DNA of 64,000 nt, from the NCBI GenBank assembly GCA_036273515.1, contig DASUHM010000008.1:62001-126000 (forward strand), given 5' to 3'. The notes under the pieces were generated by a model, which searched no databases, was not told where the DNA came from, and saw only the letters and a list, made by a program, of their open reading frames with translations. Every line of letters begins with the position of its first letter. Position 1 is the first letter of the stretch. Of the stretch, positions 20,533 to 32,706 are shown one piece after another. Source of the DNA: Gaiellales bacterium. Its GTDB lineage: Bacteria; Actinomycetota; Thermoleophilia; Gaiellales; JAICJC01. A program made the position numbers and the translations under genes.

Positions 20533-21315
20533 CTACTTGCCGACGAACGACGCCTGTCGCTTCTCCACGAAGGCGTTCATGCCCTCGCGGGCGTCGTCGG
20601 TCGAGAACATGAGCGAGTACAGGTCGGCCTCGTGGACGAGGTTGCCGCCGATGTCGCCGTGCAGCGACCGGTTGGTCGCCTCCTTGGCGTAGTACAGGGC
20701 GACCGGGCTCTTCGAGGCCATCTCGGCGGCCATCTTCCACGCCGCCGGCATCAGCTCCGAGGGCGCGTACACGTGCTGGACGAGGCCGCGCTCGAGCGCC
20801 TCGGCGGCGTCGATGCGGCGGCCGGTCAGGATCAGCTCCTTGGCGTAGCCGATGTTCGTCGCCCGGGCCAGGCGCTGGCTCGCGCCCCAGCCGGGGATGA
20901 TCCCGAGGTTGATCTCGGGCTGGCCGAACTCGGCGTTCTCGGAGGCGAGCCGCACGTCGCAGGCGAGCGCCATCTCGCAGCCGCCGCCGAGCGCATAGCC
21001 GTTGACCGCGGCGATCGTCGGCTTGCGCATCGTCTCCAGCTTATGGGCGATCTCCTGGCCGAGCTCGGAGTACGCGCGTGCCTCGAGCGGGGTCTTGCCC
21101 GCCATCTCCTTGATGTCGGCGCCCGCGATGAACGAGCGCTCGCCCTCGCCAGTGAGGACGATCACGCCGACGCTCGTGTCGTTGCCGAGATCGGTGAGCG
21201 TCGCCAGCAGCTCCTCGAGCAGCGACGTGTTCAGCGCATTCAGGACGTCGGGGCGGTTGACCGTGACCGTGGCGACACGGTCGTCGACCGCGATGCGGAG
21301 ACCGGCGCCGCTCAT
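20533..21315 (-). CDS. Enoyl-CoA hydratase/isomerase family protein
   Basis: A 260-residue crotonase-fold enzyme. Both catalytic glutamates of true enoyl-CoA hydratases are in place: [15 protein letters not shown] and [15 protein letters not shown]. The oxyanion-hole segment is [10 protein letters not shown]. It should hydrate short-chain 2-enoyl-CoA to 3-hydroxyacyl-CoA, and it sits between etfB and icmB. The start overlaps the icmB stop by 4 bp, so translation is coupled. Confidence 0.92.
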   Translation of the reverse strand: MSGAGLRIAVDDRVATVTVNRPDVLNALNTSLLEELLATLTDLGNDTSVGVIVLTGEGERSFIAGADIKEMAGKTPLEARAYSELGQEIAHKLETMRKPTIAAVNGYALGGGCEMALACDVRLASENAEFGQPEINLGIIPGWGASQRLARATNIGYAKELILTGRRIDAAEALERGLVQHVYAPSELMPAAWKMAAEMASKSPVALYYAKEATNRSLHGDIGGNLVHEADLYSLMFSTDDAREGMNAFVEKRQASFVGK

Positions 21316-21707
21316 CCCGCCACCTTCTCGCGCAGGAAGGCGACGATCGCGGCCGTCGGCGCGCCGGGCGTGAAGACTTCGGCGACGCCCAGGCCCTTCA
21401 GCTCCTCGACGTCCTCGCCGGGGATGGTGCCTCCGACCACGACGACGACGTCGCCGGCGCCCTGGTCCTTCAGCAGGTCGAGGATGCGGGGGACGAGCGT
21501 CATGTGGGCTCCGGACAGGATCGAGATCCCGACGGCATCGGCGTCCTCCTGGATGACGGTGGCAACGATCTGCTCGGGCGTCTGGTGCAGGCCGGTGTAG
21601 ATGACCTCCATCCCGGCGTCGCGCAGCGACCTGGCGATGATCTTGGCGCCGCGATCATGGCCATCGAGGCCCGGCTTTGCGACGACCACACGGATGGGCC
21701 CACTCAT
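21312..21707 (-). CDS. icmB: Small B12-binding subunit of isobutyryl-CoA mutase
   Basis: A 131-residue stand-alone cobalamin-binding domain. The base-off/His-on motif DGHDRG is at residues 15-20 (His17), followed by [10 protein letters not shown] and [13 protein letters not shown]. IcmB of Streptomyces and split mutases of archaea have about this size. It pairs with the large subunit 0.5 kb upstream. I chose ATG 21707; residues before it are low-complexity. It shares an operon with the crotonase and etfBA, but a small cupin gene and a repeat cluster separate it from icmA. Confidence 0.88.
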   Translation of the reverse strand: MSGPIRVVVAKPGLDGHDRGAKIIARSLRDAGMEVIYTGLHQTPEQIVATVIQEDADAVGISILSGAHMTLVPRILDLLKDQGAGDVVVVVGGTIPGEDVEELKGLGVAEVFTPGAPTAAIVAFLREKVAG

Positions 21708-21729
21708 AGCGGGGCGAGTGTATACGCGC

Positions 21730-22047
21730 TCACGTCTCCGGCGGCGCGAACACGACCAGGATCGTGAGGTCGGCGGTGATCGAGTGGAAGCGGTGGTCGA
21801 CGTGCGCGGCGACGAAGATGACCGACCCCGGGTCGACCGGGCGATCCTCGTCGCCGACCCGGATCCGGCCGTGCCCGGAGATGACGTAGTAGAGCTCGTC
21901 CTCGTCGTGCGGGGCCTGCGGATCGGACTCGCGGGCACGCAGGACGTAGAGGCCCGCGCTCATCGAGTCGCGGCGCAGGAACTCGTGGTAGAGCTCGCCC
22001 GCCGCGGCCCGCATGGCGTCGATCCCGTCGACCTCGAAGACGTCCAT
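21730..22047 (-). CDS. Small cupin protein
   Basis: A 105-residue single-domain cupin. The first motif, [22 protein letters not shown], supplies His and Glu metal ligands, and the second, [19 protein letters not shown], supplies the further His. It lies between icmB (22 bp) and icmA. Cupins of this size are often sensors or isomerase-like enzymes; the specific role is unknown. The start at 22047 is chosen because the upstream reading consists of repeat sequence. Confidence 0.85.
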   Translation of the reverse strand: MDVFEVDGIDAMRAAAGELYHEFLRRDSMSAGLYVLRARESDPQAPHDEDELYYVISGHGRIRVGDEDRPVDPGSVIFVAAHVDHRFHSITADLTILVVFAPPET

Positions 22048-22081
22048 CCGCGAGATCCTACCGAGGACCGGGGCGAAAATC

Positions 22082-22189
22082 GGGGACTGTCCCGCCGGGT
22101 GGGGATCGTCCCCACGCGACGCACCAAAAGGGGTCTGACCCCGCTTGGTGCGTGTCCCGATCCGAGTGGGGGGACCATGGTTCCCCCAC
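22082..22189. repeat. Cluster of four palindromes between the cupin gene and icmA
   Basis: Four hairpins fall within 108 bp: GGGGACTGTCCC (22082-22093); GTGGGG/CCCCAC (22099-22115); ACGCACCA...TGGTGCGT enclosing GGGGTCTGACCCC (22119-22153, type B); and GTGGGGG/CCCCCAC enclosing ACCATGGT (22166-22189). The third is nearly identical to the copy at 59860. The cluster directly follows the icmA stop on the minus strand. Confidence 0.8.
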
Positions 22190-22190
22190 G

Positions 22191-23809
<1,619 letters not shown>

Positions 23810-23813
<4 letters not shown>

Positions 23814-24388
23814 TGCTCGGTCACCGATCCGCCCGGCTGCCAGAGCACGTCGGCGCGGCCCTCGTCGTTCGCGAGCCGCGCCGCGATGAAGAGCAGGTCG
23901 GAGAGCCGGTTCAGATAGGCGAGCGCGGCCGGGTTCACCTGCTCCGACTCGCCCAGCGCGACCGCGTGCCGCTCCGCCCGGCGGCAGGTCGTCCGGGCCA
24001 GGTGCAGCGCCGCCGCCTGGGGCGTGCCGCCGGAGAGGACGAAGCTGGTCAGCGGCTGGAGCCGCGGGCCGAGGTCGTCGCAGGCCTGCTCGAGGGCCGT
24101 GACGTGCGCGTCGGTGATCCGCAGGCGGCTCTTGCCGTGGCCGCGTTCGGTGTCGAGCGGCACGGAGAGGTCGGCGCCGACGTCGAAGAGGTCGTTCTGG
24201 ACACGCCGCAGGAGGTCGGCCAGCCCGGCATCGAGCCCGGCCGCGATGGCCACGCCGATCGCCGCCCCCGTCTCGTCGACGGTGCCGTACGCCCAGATGC
24301 GCAGATCGTTCTTCGAAACGCGTTCGCCGTCACCCAGCGACGTCTGCCCGGCGTCGCCACCGCGCGTGTAGATGCGGTCGATTCGCAC
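23810..24388 (-). CDS. Cob(I)alamin adenosyltransferase, PduO type
   Basis: Makes adenosylcobalamin, the cofactor of the mutase encoded next to it. The 192-residue protein has the PduO signatures [23 protein letters not shown] (an ATP-binding N-terminal stretch), [10 protein letters not shown]-like [14 protein letters not shown] and the C-terminal CRRAERHAV...[14 protein letters not shown] block. The GTG start ([10 protein letters not shown]) is chosen on homology; a longer in-frame reading begins in the structured intergenic region. It is first in the icmA-cupin-icmB-crotonase-etf run. Confidence 0.93.
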
Positions 24389-24410
24389 CCTTGGACAGTA
24401 ACCGACGCAT

Positions 24411-24446
24411 CCCCCGTACGCGGGGGGCCGTTCCCCCCGATCGGGG
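24411..24446 (+). promoter_or_regulatory. Overlapping GC hairpins in the ATR/receiver intergenic region
   Basis: Three mutually exclusive stems share bases: CCCCC/GGGGG (24411-24427), GGGGGG/CCCCCC (24422-24438) and CCCCGATCGGGG (24435-24446). They lie between divergent genes, about 80 bp before the receiver-domain start. Such switching stems could form an RNA leader for the downstream gene, but no ligand class is recognisable. Confidence 0.3.
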
Positions 24447-24524
24447 TTTGTGAGGAGATTGTAAACGGCCGAATACCAGGCAACCACGCTGCCTCTCCCC
24501 TCGCCTCCAAGGACTCTCACTCCC

Positions 24525-24938
24525 ATGTACGGCCTCAACCATCGCTTCACCACCGACCTCGCCAACGTGACCCCGATCGGGGCCCGGGCGACCGTGCTCG
24601 TCATCGATCGCGACCCCCTGACGCTCGGCCTCGTCGAGCAGGCGGTCGCCGGCCACTACGAGATCGTCGTCGCCGGCGACGCCAGCGAGGCCCTCTCGCT
24701 CGTCGACGAGCACCGCCCCGACGTCGTCCTCGTCGACATGACGCTCGGCAACGCCGAGATCGCCATGATCACCGTCACGCTCGCCGCCTGCGACGAGCTC
24801 GACTCGACCCCCGTGATCATGATCGACCCCGATCAGCCCATGAACGCGATGGGCCTGCGCAAGCGCATCGACGACGCGATCCGCGTCGCCCGCCGCGTCT
24901 ACCTGGGCGGCGGCCTGCGCAACCGGCTCGCAGCCTAG
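24525..24938 (+). CDS. Stand-alone receiver-domain protein
   Basis: A 137-residue CheY-like protein with no output domain. It has the acidic pocket VLVIDRDPL and the phosphoacceptor Asp in DVVLVDMTLG. The strand that normally ends with the conserved Thr/Ser and Lys is altered (PVIMIDPDQPMN), so phosphorylation may be weak or absent. A basic C-terminus (RKRIDDAIRVARRV) follows. No kinase gene is adjacent. It is flanked by unusual hairpins on both sides. Confidence 0.75.
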   Translation: MYGLNHRFTTDLANVTPIGARATVLVIDRDPLTLGLVEQAVAGHYEIVVAGDASEALSLVDEHRPDVVLVDMTLGNAEIAMITVTLAACDELDSTPVIMIDPDQPMNAMGLRKRIDDAIRVARRVYLGGGLRNRLAA

Positions 24939-24946
24939 CGAGAACC

Positions 24947-24979
24947 GGGGACTGTCCCCGCTGGACGGGGACAGTCCCC
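24947..24979 (+). terminator. Inverted palindrome pair downstream of the receiver gene
   Basis: GGGGACTGTCCCC and GGGGACAGTCCCC are exact complements separated by GCTGGAC. They form one 13-bp stem, and each arm is itself nearly palindromic. They start 8 bp after the stop codon. There is no T run. The half-site also occurs at 22082. Confidence 0.5.
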
Positions 24980-24984
24980 AGCTC

Positions 24985-25097
24985 AGATGGTTGATCGGGA
25001 AGTCCCGTGGGTCCTGGGCAGCCGCAGCACCGCCTCGGCCCGAACCCCCGCCAGCGGTCTGACGTCCAGGCGGACGGGCCTTCCCGATCAACCATCT
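24985..25097. repeat. 113-bp inverted repeat element before the MFS gene
   Basis: AGATGGTTGATCGGGAAG (24985-25002) is matched exactly in inverted form at 25080-25097, and similarity continues inward (CCCGT on both sides). The 77-bp interior contains no ORF of note. The element could fold as one long hairpin or be a MITE-like insertion. Its right end is 3 bp from the first codon of the MFS reading frame, which has no normal start codon. Confidence 0.65.
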
Positions 25098-25099
25098 AG

Positions 25100-26329
25100 G
25101 GTGCGTGCATCGGCAAGCAGCGCACCATCCTCGTCCTCGCGATCGCGTCGCAGGCGGCCTACTCGCTGATCTCGTTCGGGCTGCCGGCCATCGCCCTCCA
25201 GATCCGCGACCGGCTCGACGTCGGCGTCGCCGGCTTCGGGGCCGTGTACGCCGCCGTCAGCCTTGGATCTGCGATCGCGCTCATCCCCGCGGGGATGCTG
25301 GTCGACCGGCTGGGCGCCCGCGGGGTGCTCGTGATCGGCGGCGTCGTGAACGGCCTGGGGACGCTGGCCGCCGCGACGCTCACGAGCCCGTTCGCCTTCT
25401 CGGCAGCGCTGCTCGTGGCCGGGATCGGCGGCTCGGCGGTGCCCGTCGCCGGGATGTCCGCGCTCATGCGCGCGTTCGCGCCCGAGAAGCGCGGATCGGT
25501 GATGGGCTGGAGGCAGCTGGCGGTGCCGCTCGGAGGCACGATCGGCGCGATCATGCTGCCGCTCCTGGCCGACCGGGGCGGCGTCCCGCTCGCGATGGCG
25601 GCCTGTGCGGGCGCCGTGACGGTCACGTCGGTCGCCTTCGGCCTGCTGGTCGAGCACCCGCGCGCGGAGGGCGCAGGCGAGGCCCGCGGCGCCCTGCGCA
25701 GCGTCTTCCGCGTTCCCGGCATCCGGCCCGCCCTGACGGTCGCCTTCGTCTACATCATCGGCCTGACCGCGGTGCTCACGTACTACATCCCGGCGGTGCA
25801 GGCCGAGGGCCTCACCCGCTCCCAGGCCGCGATCGGCTTCACGCTCGTGAACATCGTCGCCGGGCTCTCGCGGCCGATATGGGGCCGGCGAGCCGACCGC
25901 GGTGGCGGCACCCGGCGCACCCGCACCCTGCGCGAGACCGGCATCGTCGGCGCCGCCGCGGCCGTCGTCATGCTGCCCGCCCTGCACGCGGGCGTCGTCC
26001 CCGCGCTCGTGACGACGGCGGTGCTCGCCTTCGGCGTCTTCGGCTTCAACGGCCTCGTGTACCTGCTCGTCGGCGAGCTGGCCGGGCAGGCCCGCTCCGG
26101 CGTCGCCGTCGGGGTCGCCTCGACCGTGATCTTCGGGGCCGGCGCGATCGTCGCGCCCGTCGCCGGCCTGGCCGTCGAGAACCTCGGCTACGGCGCGCTC
26201 TGGGCGATGACGGCGGCCGCCGGCGCGGGCGGCGCGTTCATCGCGTGGCGCTGGCTGCCGGCCCCGGGCCGGACGGCGCCGGCAGGCGGCAAGCGGCTCG
26301 CAGGCGCTCCCGGCTGCCCGAACCCCTAA
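25100..26329 (+). CDS. MFS transporter with unclear start
   Basis: Major facilitator with about 12 membrane segments. The family motif GMLVDRLGARG follows TM2, and the second half repeats it as IWGRRADRGGG. Coding character begins at KQRTILVLAIASQAAYSL (from about 25115), which is a proper TM1, but there is no ATG, GTG or TTG upstream in frame before the TAG at 25097-25099. The first GTG (25244) would remove TM1. The coordinates give the open frame after the stop. Either a rare start such as ATC at 25109 is used or the 5' end was lost. Substrate unknown. Confidence 0.75.
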   Translation, partial: GACIGKQRTILVLAIASQAAYSLISFGLPAIALQIRDRLDVGVAGFGAVYAAVSLGSAIALIPAGMLVDRLGARGVLVIGGVVNGLGTLAAATLTSPFAFSAALLVAGIGGSAVPVAGMSALMRAFAPEKRGSVMGWRQLAVPLGGTIGAIMLPLLADRGGVPLAMAACAGAVTVTSVAFGLLVEHPRAEGAGEARGALRSVFRVPGIRPALTVAFVYIIGLTAVLTYYIPAVQAEGLTRSQAAIGFTLVNIVAGLSRPIWGRRADRGGGTRRTRTLRETGIVGAAAAVVMLPALHAGVVPALVTTAVLAFGVFGFNGLVYLLVGELAGQARSGVAVGVASTVIFGAGAIVAPVAGLAVENLGYGALWAMTAAAGAGGAFIAWRWLPAPGRTAPAGGKRLAGAPGCPNP

Positions 26330-26745
26330 AGCGGCATCGCGCAGGTGCGGCAGGCCACGAGCTTGACCGAGTGGCCCGGCGTCGTCCAGTGGCCGACCGT
26401 CATGCCGTGGGCGCCGACCGCGAAGATGAAGTAGCGCTTGCCCGGGCGCAGGCCGGCGAACCGGAAGTGGCCCTGCGCGTCGGTGGTGACGACCCTGATC
26501 GGCTGCGGCGGATCGGCCGCGATCGGCCCGCCGGCGTGCACGGGCTGCAGGTAGAGGCCGACCCTGACGCCCGGAATGGTCGTGCCGCCCTGGGCGTGCT
26601 CGTCGTTGCTCTGGACGACGGTGCCGGTGACCGAGCCCCTGGCCGGGACACTCGAGTCGCCGCCGCCGGTCGCCTGGCCGCAGGCCGACAGGGCCAGCGC
26701 TGCGACGAGCGCGAGCGCAAGCGGGGCTTTCGAACGAACGTGCAT
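26326..26745 (-). CDS. Lipoprotein with carboxypeptidase-regulatory-like domain
   Basis: A 139-residue lipoprotein. The signal peptide ends in the lipobox LSAC, with Cys22 as the lipidated residue. The mature part has the transthyretin-like beta-sandwich pattern GSVTGTVVQ...VRVGLYLQP...VTTDAQGHFRFAGLRPGKRYFI, as in CarboxypepD_reg domains. A function outside the cell membrane as a binding or structural module is likely. Its stop codon overlaps that of the convergent MFS gene. Confidence 0.8.
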   Translation of the reverse strand: MHVRSKAPLALALVAALALSACGQATGGGDSSVPARGSVTGTVVQSNDEHAQGGTTIPGVRVGLYLQPVHAGGPIAADPPQPIRVVTTDAQGHFRFAGLRPGKRYFIFAVGAHGMTVGHWTTPGHSVKLVACRTCAMPL

Positions 26746-26776
26746 ACCCGTTAGTCGGGCGGAACGGCCAAAAAGT

Positions 26777-27565
26777 TCACCGGCCCGGGCGGCGGGCGAC
26801 CACGATCATCCGGCGGCTGTCGATCGCGTAGTCCGATCCCTGGTAGTCGCCGAACGCGCGCTCGACCTCGAACCCGACCGACGCCAGCATGCGCACGAGC
26901 TCGACCAGGGTGTAGGCGCGGGTCGCGAACGCCATCTCGACCCGCTCGCCGGTCGGCTCGATCAGCGTCCACCCGGACGTCATCCGGGCGGTGAAGGGGT
27001 CGAACGAGCGCTCCTCGAGCAGCATCCGGCCGTCGCCGAGCTCATGCCACGAGCGCGGCTCGAAGCGGCGCAGGACGGCGTACAGGTTGACCGTCTCGAG
27101 CACGAATGCGCCGCCGGGCCGAAGCGCCCGGAACGCCCGGTCGAGCACGAGCCGGTCCTCCGTCTCGTTCTCGAAGTAGCCGAACGACGTCCACAGGTTG
27201 AAGACGGCGTCGAACTCCTCCCGGAACTCGATCTCGCGCATGTCCACCCGGCGCAGGTCGACCTTGACGCCCGCCTCGCGCGCGGCCCAGTAGGCCTTCT
27301 CGAGCGGCTCCTCGTTCAGGTCGACACCGACGACGCGCAGGCCGCGGCGGGCGAACTCGATGCTGTGGCGGCCGTGGCCACAGGGCAGGTCGAGGACGGT
27401 CTGGCCCGACTGCAACCCGAGCTCCTCGACCAGGAACTCGACCTCCGCGGCGCTCTTCTCGGGCGAATGGGTCTGGCTCGAGATCGTGAGCCAGTGCTCG
27501 TCGAAGAACGTCTGATACCAGTGCGCGTCCAGCTCTGCACCTGCTGCGACGACGTCAGTTGCCAT
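26777..27565 (-). CDS. Class I SAM-dependent methyltransferase
   Basis: A 262-residue Rossmann methyltransferase. Motif I is [20 protein letters not shown], with the acidic ribose-binding residue in [11 protein letters not shown]; later blocks are [14 protein letters not shown] and [16 protein letters not shown] 27565 (MATDVV) is the best start; it overlaps the end of the hydroxyacyl-CoA dehydrogenase gene by 11 bp, so the genes are coupled. The substrate cannot be deduced. Confidence 0.85.
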   Translation of the reverse strand: MATDVVAAGAELDAHWYQTFFDEHWLTISSQTHSPEKSAAEVEFLVEELGLQSGQTVLDLPCGHGRHSIEFARRGLRVVGVDLNEEPLEKAYWAAREAGVKVDLRRVDMREIEFREEFDAVFNLWTSFGYFENETEDRLVLDRAFRALRPGGAFVLETVNLYAVLRRFEPRSWHELGDGRMLLEERSFDPFTARMTSGWTLIEPTGERVEMAFATRAYTLVELVRMLASVGFEVERAFGDYQGSDYAIDSRRMIVVARRPGR

Positions 27566-28397
27566 AGTCGTAGAAGCCCCTTCCGCTCTTGCGACCCAGC
27601 CGGCCTGCCTGGACATAGCTTCGCAGAAGTGGGCACGGCCGGTACTTGTCATCGCCGAGACCGTGGTGCAGCACCTCCATGATCGCGAGGCAGGTGTCCA
27701 GACCGATCAGGTCGGCGAGGCGCAGCGGCCCCATGGGATGGTTCATCCCGAGCCGCATGACGGTGTCGATCGAGTCGCGGTCGCCGACGCCTTCCATCAG
27801 GCAGTAGACGGCCTCGTTGATCATCGGCACCAGGATGCGGTTGGAGATGAAGCCGGGGTGGTCGTGGGCCTCGGCCACCGTCTTCCCCATGCGCTCGGCG
27901 GCGGCGCGGACGTAGGCGGCCGTCTCGTCGGCGGTGTCGATGCCGCGGATCAGCTCGACCAGGGGCATCAGCGGCACCGGGTTCATGAAGTGCATGCCGA
28001 CGACACGCTCCGGGCGCGAGGTGACCGCGGCCAGCCGCGTGATCGGGATCGAGCTCGTGTTGCTGGCCAGGATCGCGCCCTCGCCGGCCGCCTCGTCGAG
28101 CGATTGGAAGATCCGCTCCTTCAGGGCGACGTCCTCGGTGGCGGCCTCGATGGCCAGGTCGGCCTCGACCGGCTCGTTCGCCGCGGTGATCCGGGCGCCG
28201 GCCGCCTCGGCGGCGCCGGCCTCGACGCTGCCCTTCTCGACCAGCTTGGCCAGCGAGCGCTCGATGCCGCTGCGGGCGCGGTCGAGCTGGTCGCGGGAGA
28301 CATCGACGAGCGTGACCTCGTACCCGGCGACGGCCGCCACCTGGGCGATGCCGGCGCCCATCTGGCCCGCCCCGACGACGCAGATCCGCTCGCTCAC
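27555..28397 (-). CDS. hbd: 3-Hydroxyacyl-CoA (3-hydroxybutyryl-CoA) dehydrogenase
   Basis: NAD(P)-dependent oxidation of 3-hydroxyacyl-CoA, or the reverse reduction of acetoacetyl-CoA. The 280-residue monofunctional form has the NAD-binding [17 protein letters not shown], the catalytic His in [17 protein letters not shown] and the C-terminal [15 protein letters not shown] domain. GTG 28397 overlaps the thiolase stop (GTGA). The thiolase-Hbd pair suggests acetoacetyl-CoA/3-hydroxybutyryl-CoA metabolism that could link with butyryl-CoA from the mutase. Confidence 0.94.
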   Translation of the reverse strand: MSERICVVGAGQMGAGIAQVAAVAGYEVTLVDVSRDQLDRARSGIERSLAKLVEKGSVEAGAAEAAGARITAANEPVEADLAIEAATEDVALKERIFQSLDEAAGEGAILASNTSSIPITRLAAVTSRPERVVGMHFMNPVPLMPLVELIRGIDTADETAAYVRAAAERMGKTVAEAHDHPGFISNRILVPMINEAVYCLMEGVGDRDSIDTVMRLGMNHPMGPLRLADLIGLDTCLAIMEVLHHGLGDDKYRPCPLLRSYVQAGRLGRKSGRGFYDYGN

Positions 28398-29578
28398 GCG
28401 GCCGGCACCTCGAGCACCGTCGCGTCGCCCTGGGCTGCGCCCGAGCAGATCGCGGCGACGCCGATCCCGCCGCCGCGGCGGCGCAGCTCGTGGATGACCG
28501 TGCCGAGCAGGCGGGCGCCGGACGCGCCGATGGGATGGCCGAGCGCGACCGCGCCGCCGTTCACGTTCACGCGGTCGGGGTCGATCCCGAGCAGGTTCAC
28601 GGTGTTCAGCGCGACCGAGCAGAAAGCCTCGTTCACCTCGAGCAGGTCGATGTCGGACACCGACAGCCCGGCCTTCTCGAGCGCCACCTTCGTGGCCGCG
28701 GCGGGCGTGCGCACGAGGTAGGCGAAGTCGTCGGCCACGTACCCGGACGAGCGGATGACGGCGAGCGGCTCGAGGCCCCGCTCGCGGGCCCAGTCCTCGG
28801 ACGCGAGCACGAGCGCGGCAGCGCCGTCGTTCACGCCCGGAGCGTTCCCGGCCGTCGTCGAGCCGTCCTTCGTGAAGACCGGCGGCAGGGACGCCAGCCG
28901 CTCGGCGGACGTGTCCCGGCGGGGCCCCTCGTCCGTGTCGACGACCGTGTCCCCGCGGCGGCCCGGGATGGTCACGGGCACGATCTCGTCGGCGAACCGA
29001 CCGGCGTCGATGGCCCCGACGGCGCGCTCGTGGCTGCGCAGCGCCCACGCGTCCTGCTGCTCGCGGGTGATGCCGACCTCGGCCGCCACCTTCGAGTTCT
29101 GCTCGGCCATGATCAGCCCGTCGAAGGTGCACGTGAGCCCGTCGGAGGTCATCGAGTCGACGAGCGTGCCGTCGCCGAACGTGTAGCCGAAGCGGCCCTT
29201 CTCGAGCAGGTAGGGCGCGTTCGACATGCTCTCCATCCCGCCGGCCAGGATGACGTCGTGCTCGCCGGCGCGGATGAGGACGTCGGCCAGCGTGGCGGCG
29301 CGCATGCCCGAGGCGCACACCTTGTTGATCGTCTCGGAGCCGACGCCCGGCCCGAGCCCGACCCCGACCGACACCTGGCGCGACGGGATCTGCCCGGCCC
29401 CGGCCTGGAGCACCTGGCCCATGACGACGTAGCCGATGTCTCCCGGCTCGACGCCGGAGCGCTCGAGCGCCGCCGACCCGGCGGCGATGCCGAGCTTGGG
29501 CGCGGACAGCGAAGCCAGGCCTCCGCCGAGCCTGGCGAAGGGCGTGCGGGCGGTGCCGAGGACGACTGTGCGCGGCAA
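28394..29578 (-). CDS. Acetyl-CoA C-acyltransferase (thiolase)
   Basis: A 394-residue thiolase. The nucleophilic Cys88 is in [11 protein letters not shown], and the second cysteine is in [11 protein letters not shown] rather than the usual CIGGGQG-type text. [10 protein letters not shown] and [16 protein letters not shown] are intact. The start is a TTG (29578) with an AAAGGA site 6 nt upstream; no ATG or GTG fits. It may act in either direction, making acetoacetyl-CoA or cleaving 3-ketoacyl-CoA. It is divergent from the trp operon, with 57 bp to the trp leader ATG. Confidence 0.92.
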   Translation of the reverse strand: MPRTVVLGTARTPFARLGGGLASLSAPKLGIAAGSAALERSGVEPGDIGYVVMGQVLQAGAGQIPSRQVSVGVGLGPGVGSETINKVCASGMRAATLADVLIRAGEHDVILAGGMESMSNAPYLLEKGRFGYTFGDGTLVDSMTSDGLTCTFDGLIMAEQNSKVAAEVGITREQQDAWALRSHERAVGAIDAGRFADEIVPVTIPGRRGDTVVDTDEGPRRDTSAERLASLPPVFTKDGSTTAGNAPGVNDGAAALVLASEDWARERGLEPLAVIRSSGYVADDFAYLVRTPAAATKVALEKAGLSVSDIDLLEVNEAFCSVALNTVNLLGIDPDRVNVNGGAVALGHPIGASGARLLGTVIHELRRRGGGIGVAAICSGAAQGDATVLEVPAA

Positions 29579-29595
29579 ACGGGATCCTTTCCGAC

Positions 29596-29625
29596 TTGAC
29601 GAAGGGGGCAGCGATGGAGCATAGT
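29596..29625 (+). promoter_or_regulatory. Promoter of the trp operon
   Basis: -35 TTGACG (29596-29601), an 18-bp spacer, and -10 CATAGT (29620-29625). The predicted transcription start, near 29632, is only a few bases before the leader-peptide ATG at 29636, so the leader is almost leaderless. Confidence 0.6.
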
Positions 29626-29635
29626 CCGGGCCGAA

Positions 29636-29689
29636 ATGACGACCGGCGGACACTGGTGGTGGCGATGCGTGCGAGGTGCGGCCCGCTAG
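29636..29689 (+). CDS. trpL: trp operon leader peptide
   Basis: A 17-codon ORF encoding [17 protein letters not shown], with three consecutive Trp codons. It ends 30 bp before a terminator hairpin and 67 bp before trpE. By the classic attenuation mechanism, a ribosome stalled at the Trp codons when charged tRNA-Trp is scarce would prevent the terminator from forming. Three Trp codons in a row in a 17-residue frame, in exactly this place, are very unlikely by chance. The exact antiterminator pairing was not resolved. Confidence 0.85.
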   Translation: MTTGGHWWWRCVRGAAR

Positions 29690-29719
29690 CTCTGCCACGG
29701 CATCCGCGCTTCGCAACCG

Positions 29720-29750
29720 GCCTCTCCGCCCACCGGCGGGAGGCTTTTTT
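29720..29750 (+). terminator. trp attenuator terminator
   Basis: GCCTC-T-CCGCC (29720-29730) pairs with GGCGG-GAGGC (29735-29744) around the loop CACC, with a single bulged T, followed by six T. It is the only classical Rho-independent terminator with a T run seen in the window and lies just before the trpE start, as an attenuator should. Confidence 0.85.
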
Positions 29751-29756
29751 GTTGGC

Positions 29757-31084
29757 ATGAACGACGATCTGAACACCCGCGAACTCCCCGCCGACCTGGT
29801 CACGCCGGTCGGCGCCTACCTGCGCCTGCGCGAGGCGCTGGGGGCGCCGGCGTTCCTGCTCGAGTCGGTCGAGCGGGGCGAGCAGGTGGGCCGCTACTCG
29901 TTCCTCGGGGCGGGCCTCCCGGCGGTCGACTCGCTGGCCGAGGCAGCCGCGTTCGCCGCCGGCCGGCCGGGTCCCGGCCCGGGGCGGCCGCCCTTCGCCG
30001 GCGGCGCGGTGGGCTACCTGAGCTACGACTGGGTGGCCGAGCTCGAGCCCGTGCCGCTCCCGCCCGCCAACGGGGCCGATGCGGGGCTGCCGACGATGCG
30101 CTTCCTGCTCGCCTCGACGTCGGTGGCCTTCGACCACGTCCGCCGCACGATGACGGTGACCGGGCCGCGGGCCGAGGTCGAGCGGGTGACCGCCGCCCTC
30201 GACGGCGCCGCCTCCGCGCCGCCCGCCGCGCCCGTCGCCGCCGGGGCCGCCGATGCCGAGATGACCCGCGACGGCTTCATCGCGGCGGTCGAGCGGGCCA
30301 AGCTCCACATCGCCGCCGGCGATGCGTTCCAGGTCGTGCCGTCCCAGCGCGTGCGCCGCCGCACCGAGGCCTCGCCGTTCGCCATCTACCGGGCGCTGCG
30401 CACCGTGAACCCGTCGCCGTACATGTTCCTGCTCGACATGGGCGGCTTCCAGCTGATCGGCTCCTCGCCGGAGACGCACGTCCGCCTCGGCGTCGACGGC
30501 ACGTGCGAGCTGCGCCCGATCGCCGGCACGCGGCCGCGCGGCGCCGACGAGGCGCAGGACGACGCCCTTGCCGCCGAGCTGATGGCCTCGGAGAAGGAGC
30601 GGGCCGAGCACGTCATGCTGGTCGACCTGGCCCGCAACGACCTCGGCCGGGTGTGCGTGCCCGGCTCGGTGCGGCTCGAGCGCTACATGGACGTCGAGCG
30701 CTACTCGCACGTCATGCACATCGTCTCGCGCGTGTTCGGCCGGATCGCGGAGGGCCGCGACGCGGTCGACCTGCTGCGGGCGACGTTCCCGGCCGGCACC
30801 GTGTCCGGCGCGCCGAAGGTGCGGGCGATGCAGATCATCTCCGAGCTCGAGGGCCGCCGCCGCGGGGCGTACGCCGGCGCCATCGGCTACCTGGGGTTCG
30901 GCGGCGACATGGACACCTGCATCGCGCTTCGGACGATGGTGCTGCGCGACGGCGTCGCCTACCTCCAGTCGGGGTGTGGGATCGTGGCGGACTCGGACGC
31001 GGACGAGGAGTACCAGGAGGCGATGAACAAGGTGGCGGCGCTGGCGGCCGCGATCGACCGGGCAGAGACGGGGGCGTACGGTCG

Positions 31085-31088
<4 letters not shown>
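29757..31088 (+). CDS. trpE: Anthranilate synthase component I
   Basis: Chorismate + ammonia gives anthranilate; it is the first enzyme of tryptophan synthesis. The protein has 443 residues. The LLES motif (FLLESVE, about residue 33) that forms the Trp feedback site is present, and the catalytic C-terminal blocks [33 protein letters not shown] and [12 protein letters not shown] are intact. ATG 29757 follows the attenuator by 6 bp without a clear ribosome site. It overlaps trpG by 4 bp (ATGA). Confidence 0.96.

Positions 31089-32702
<1,614 letters not shown>

Positions 32703-32706
<4 letters not shown>

Noticed and set aside
27555-30719. A 1054-codon minus-strand frame crossing hbd, thiolase and trpE
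   Set aside because: Only the 280 C-terminal codons (hbd) are real; the rest is out of frame with thiolase and antisense to trpE.
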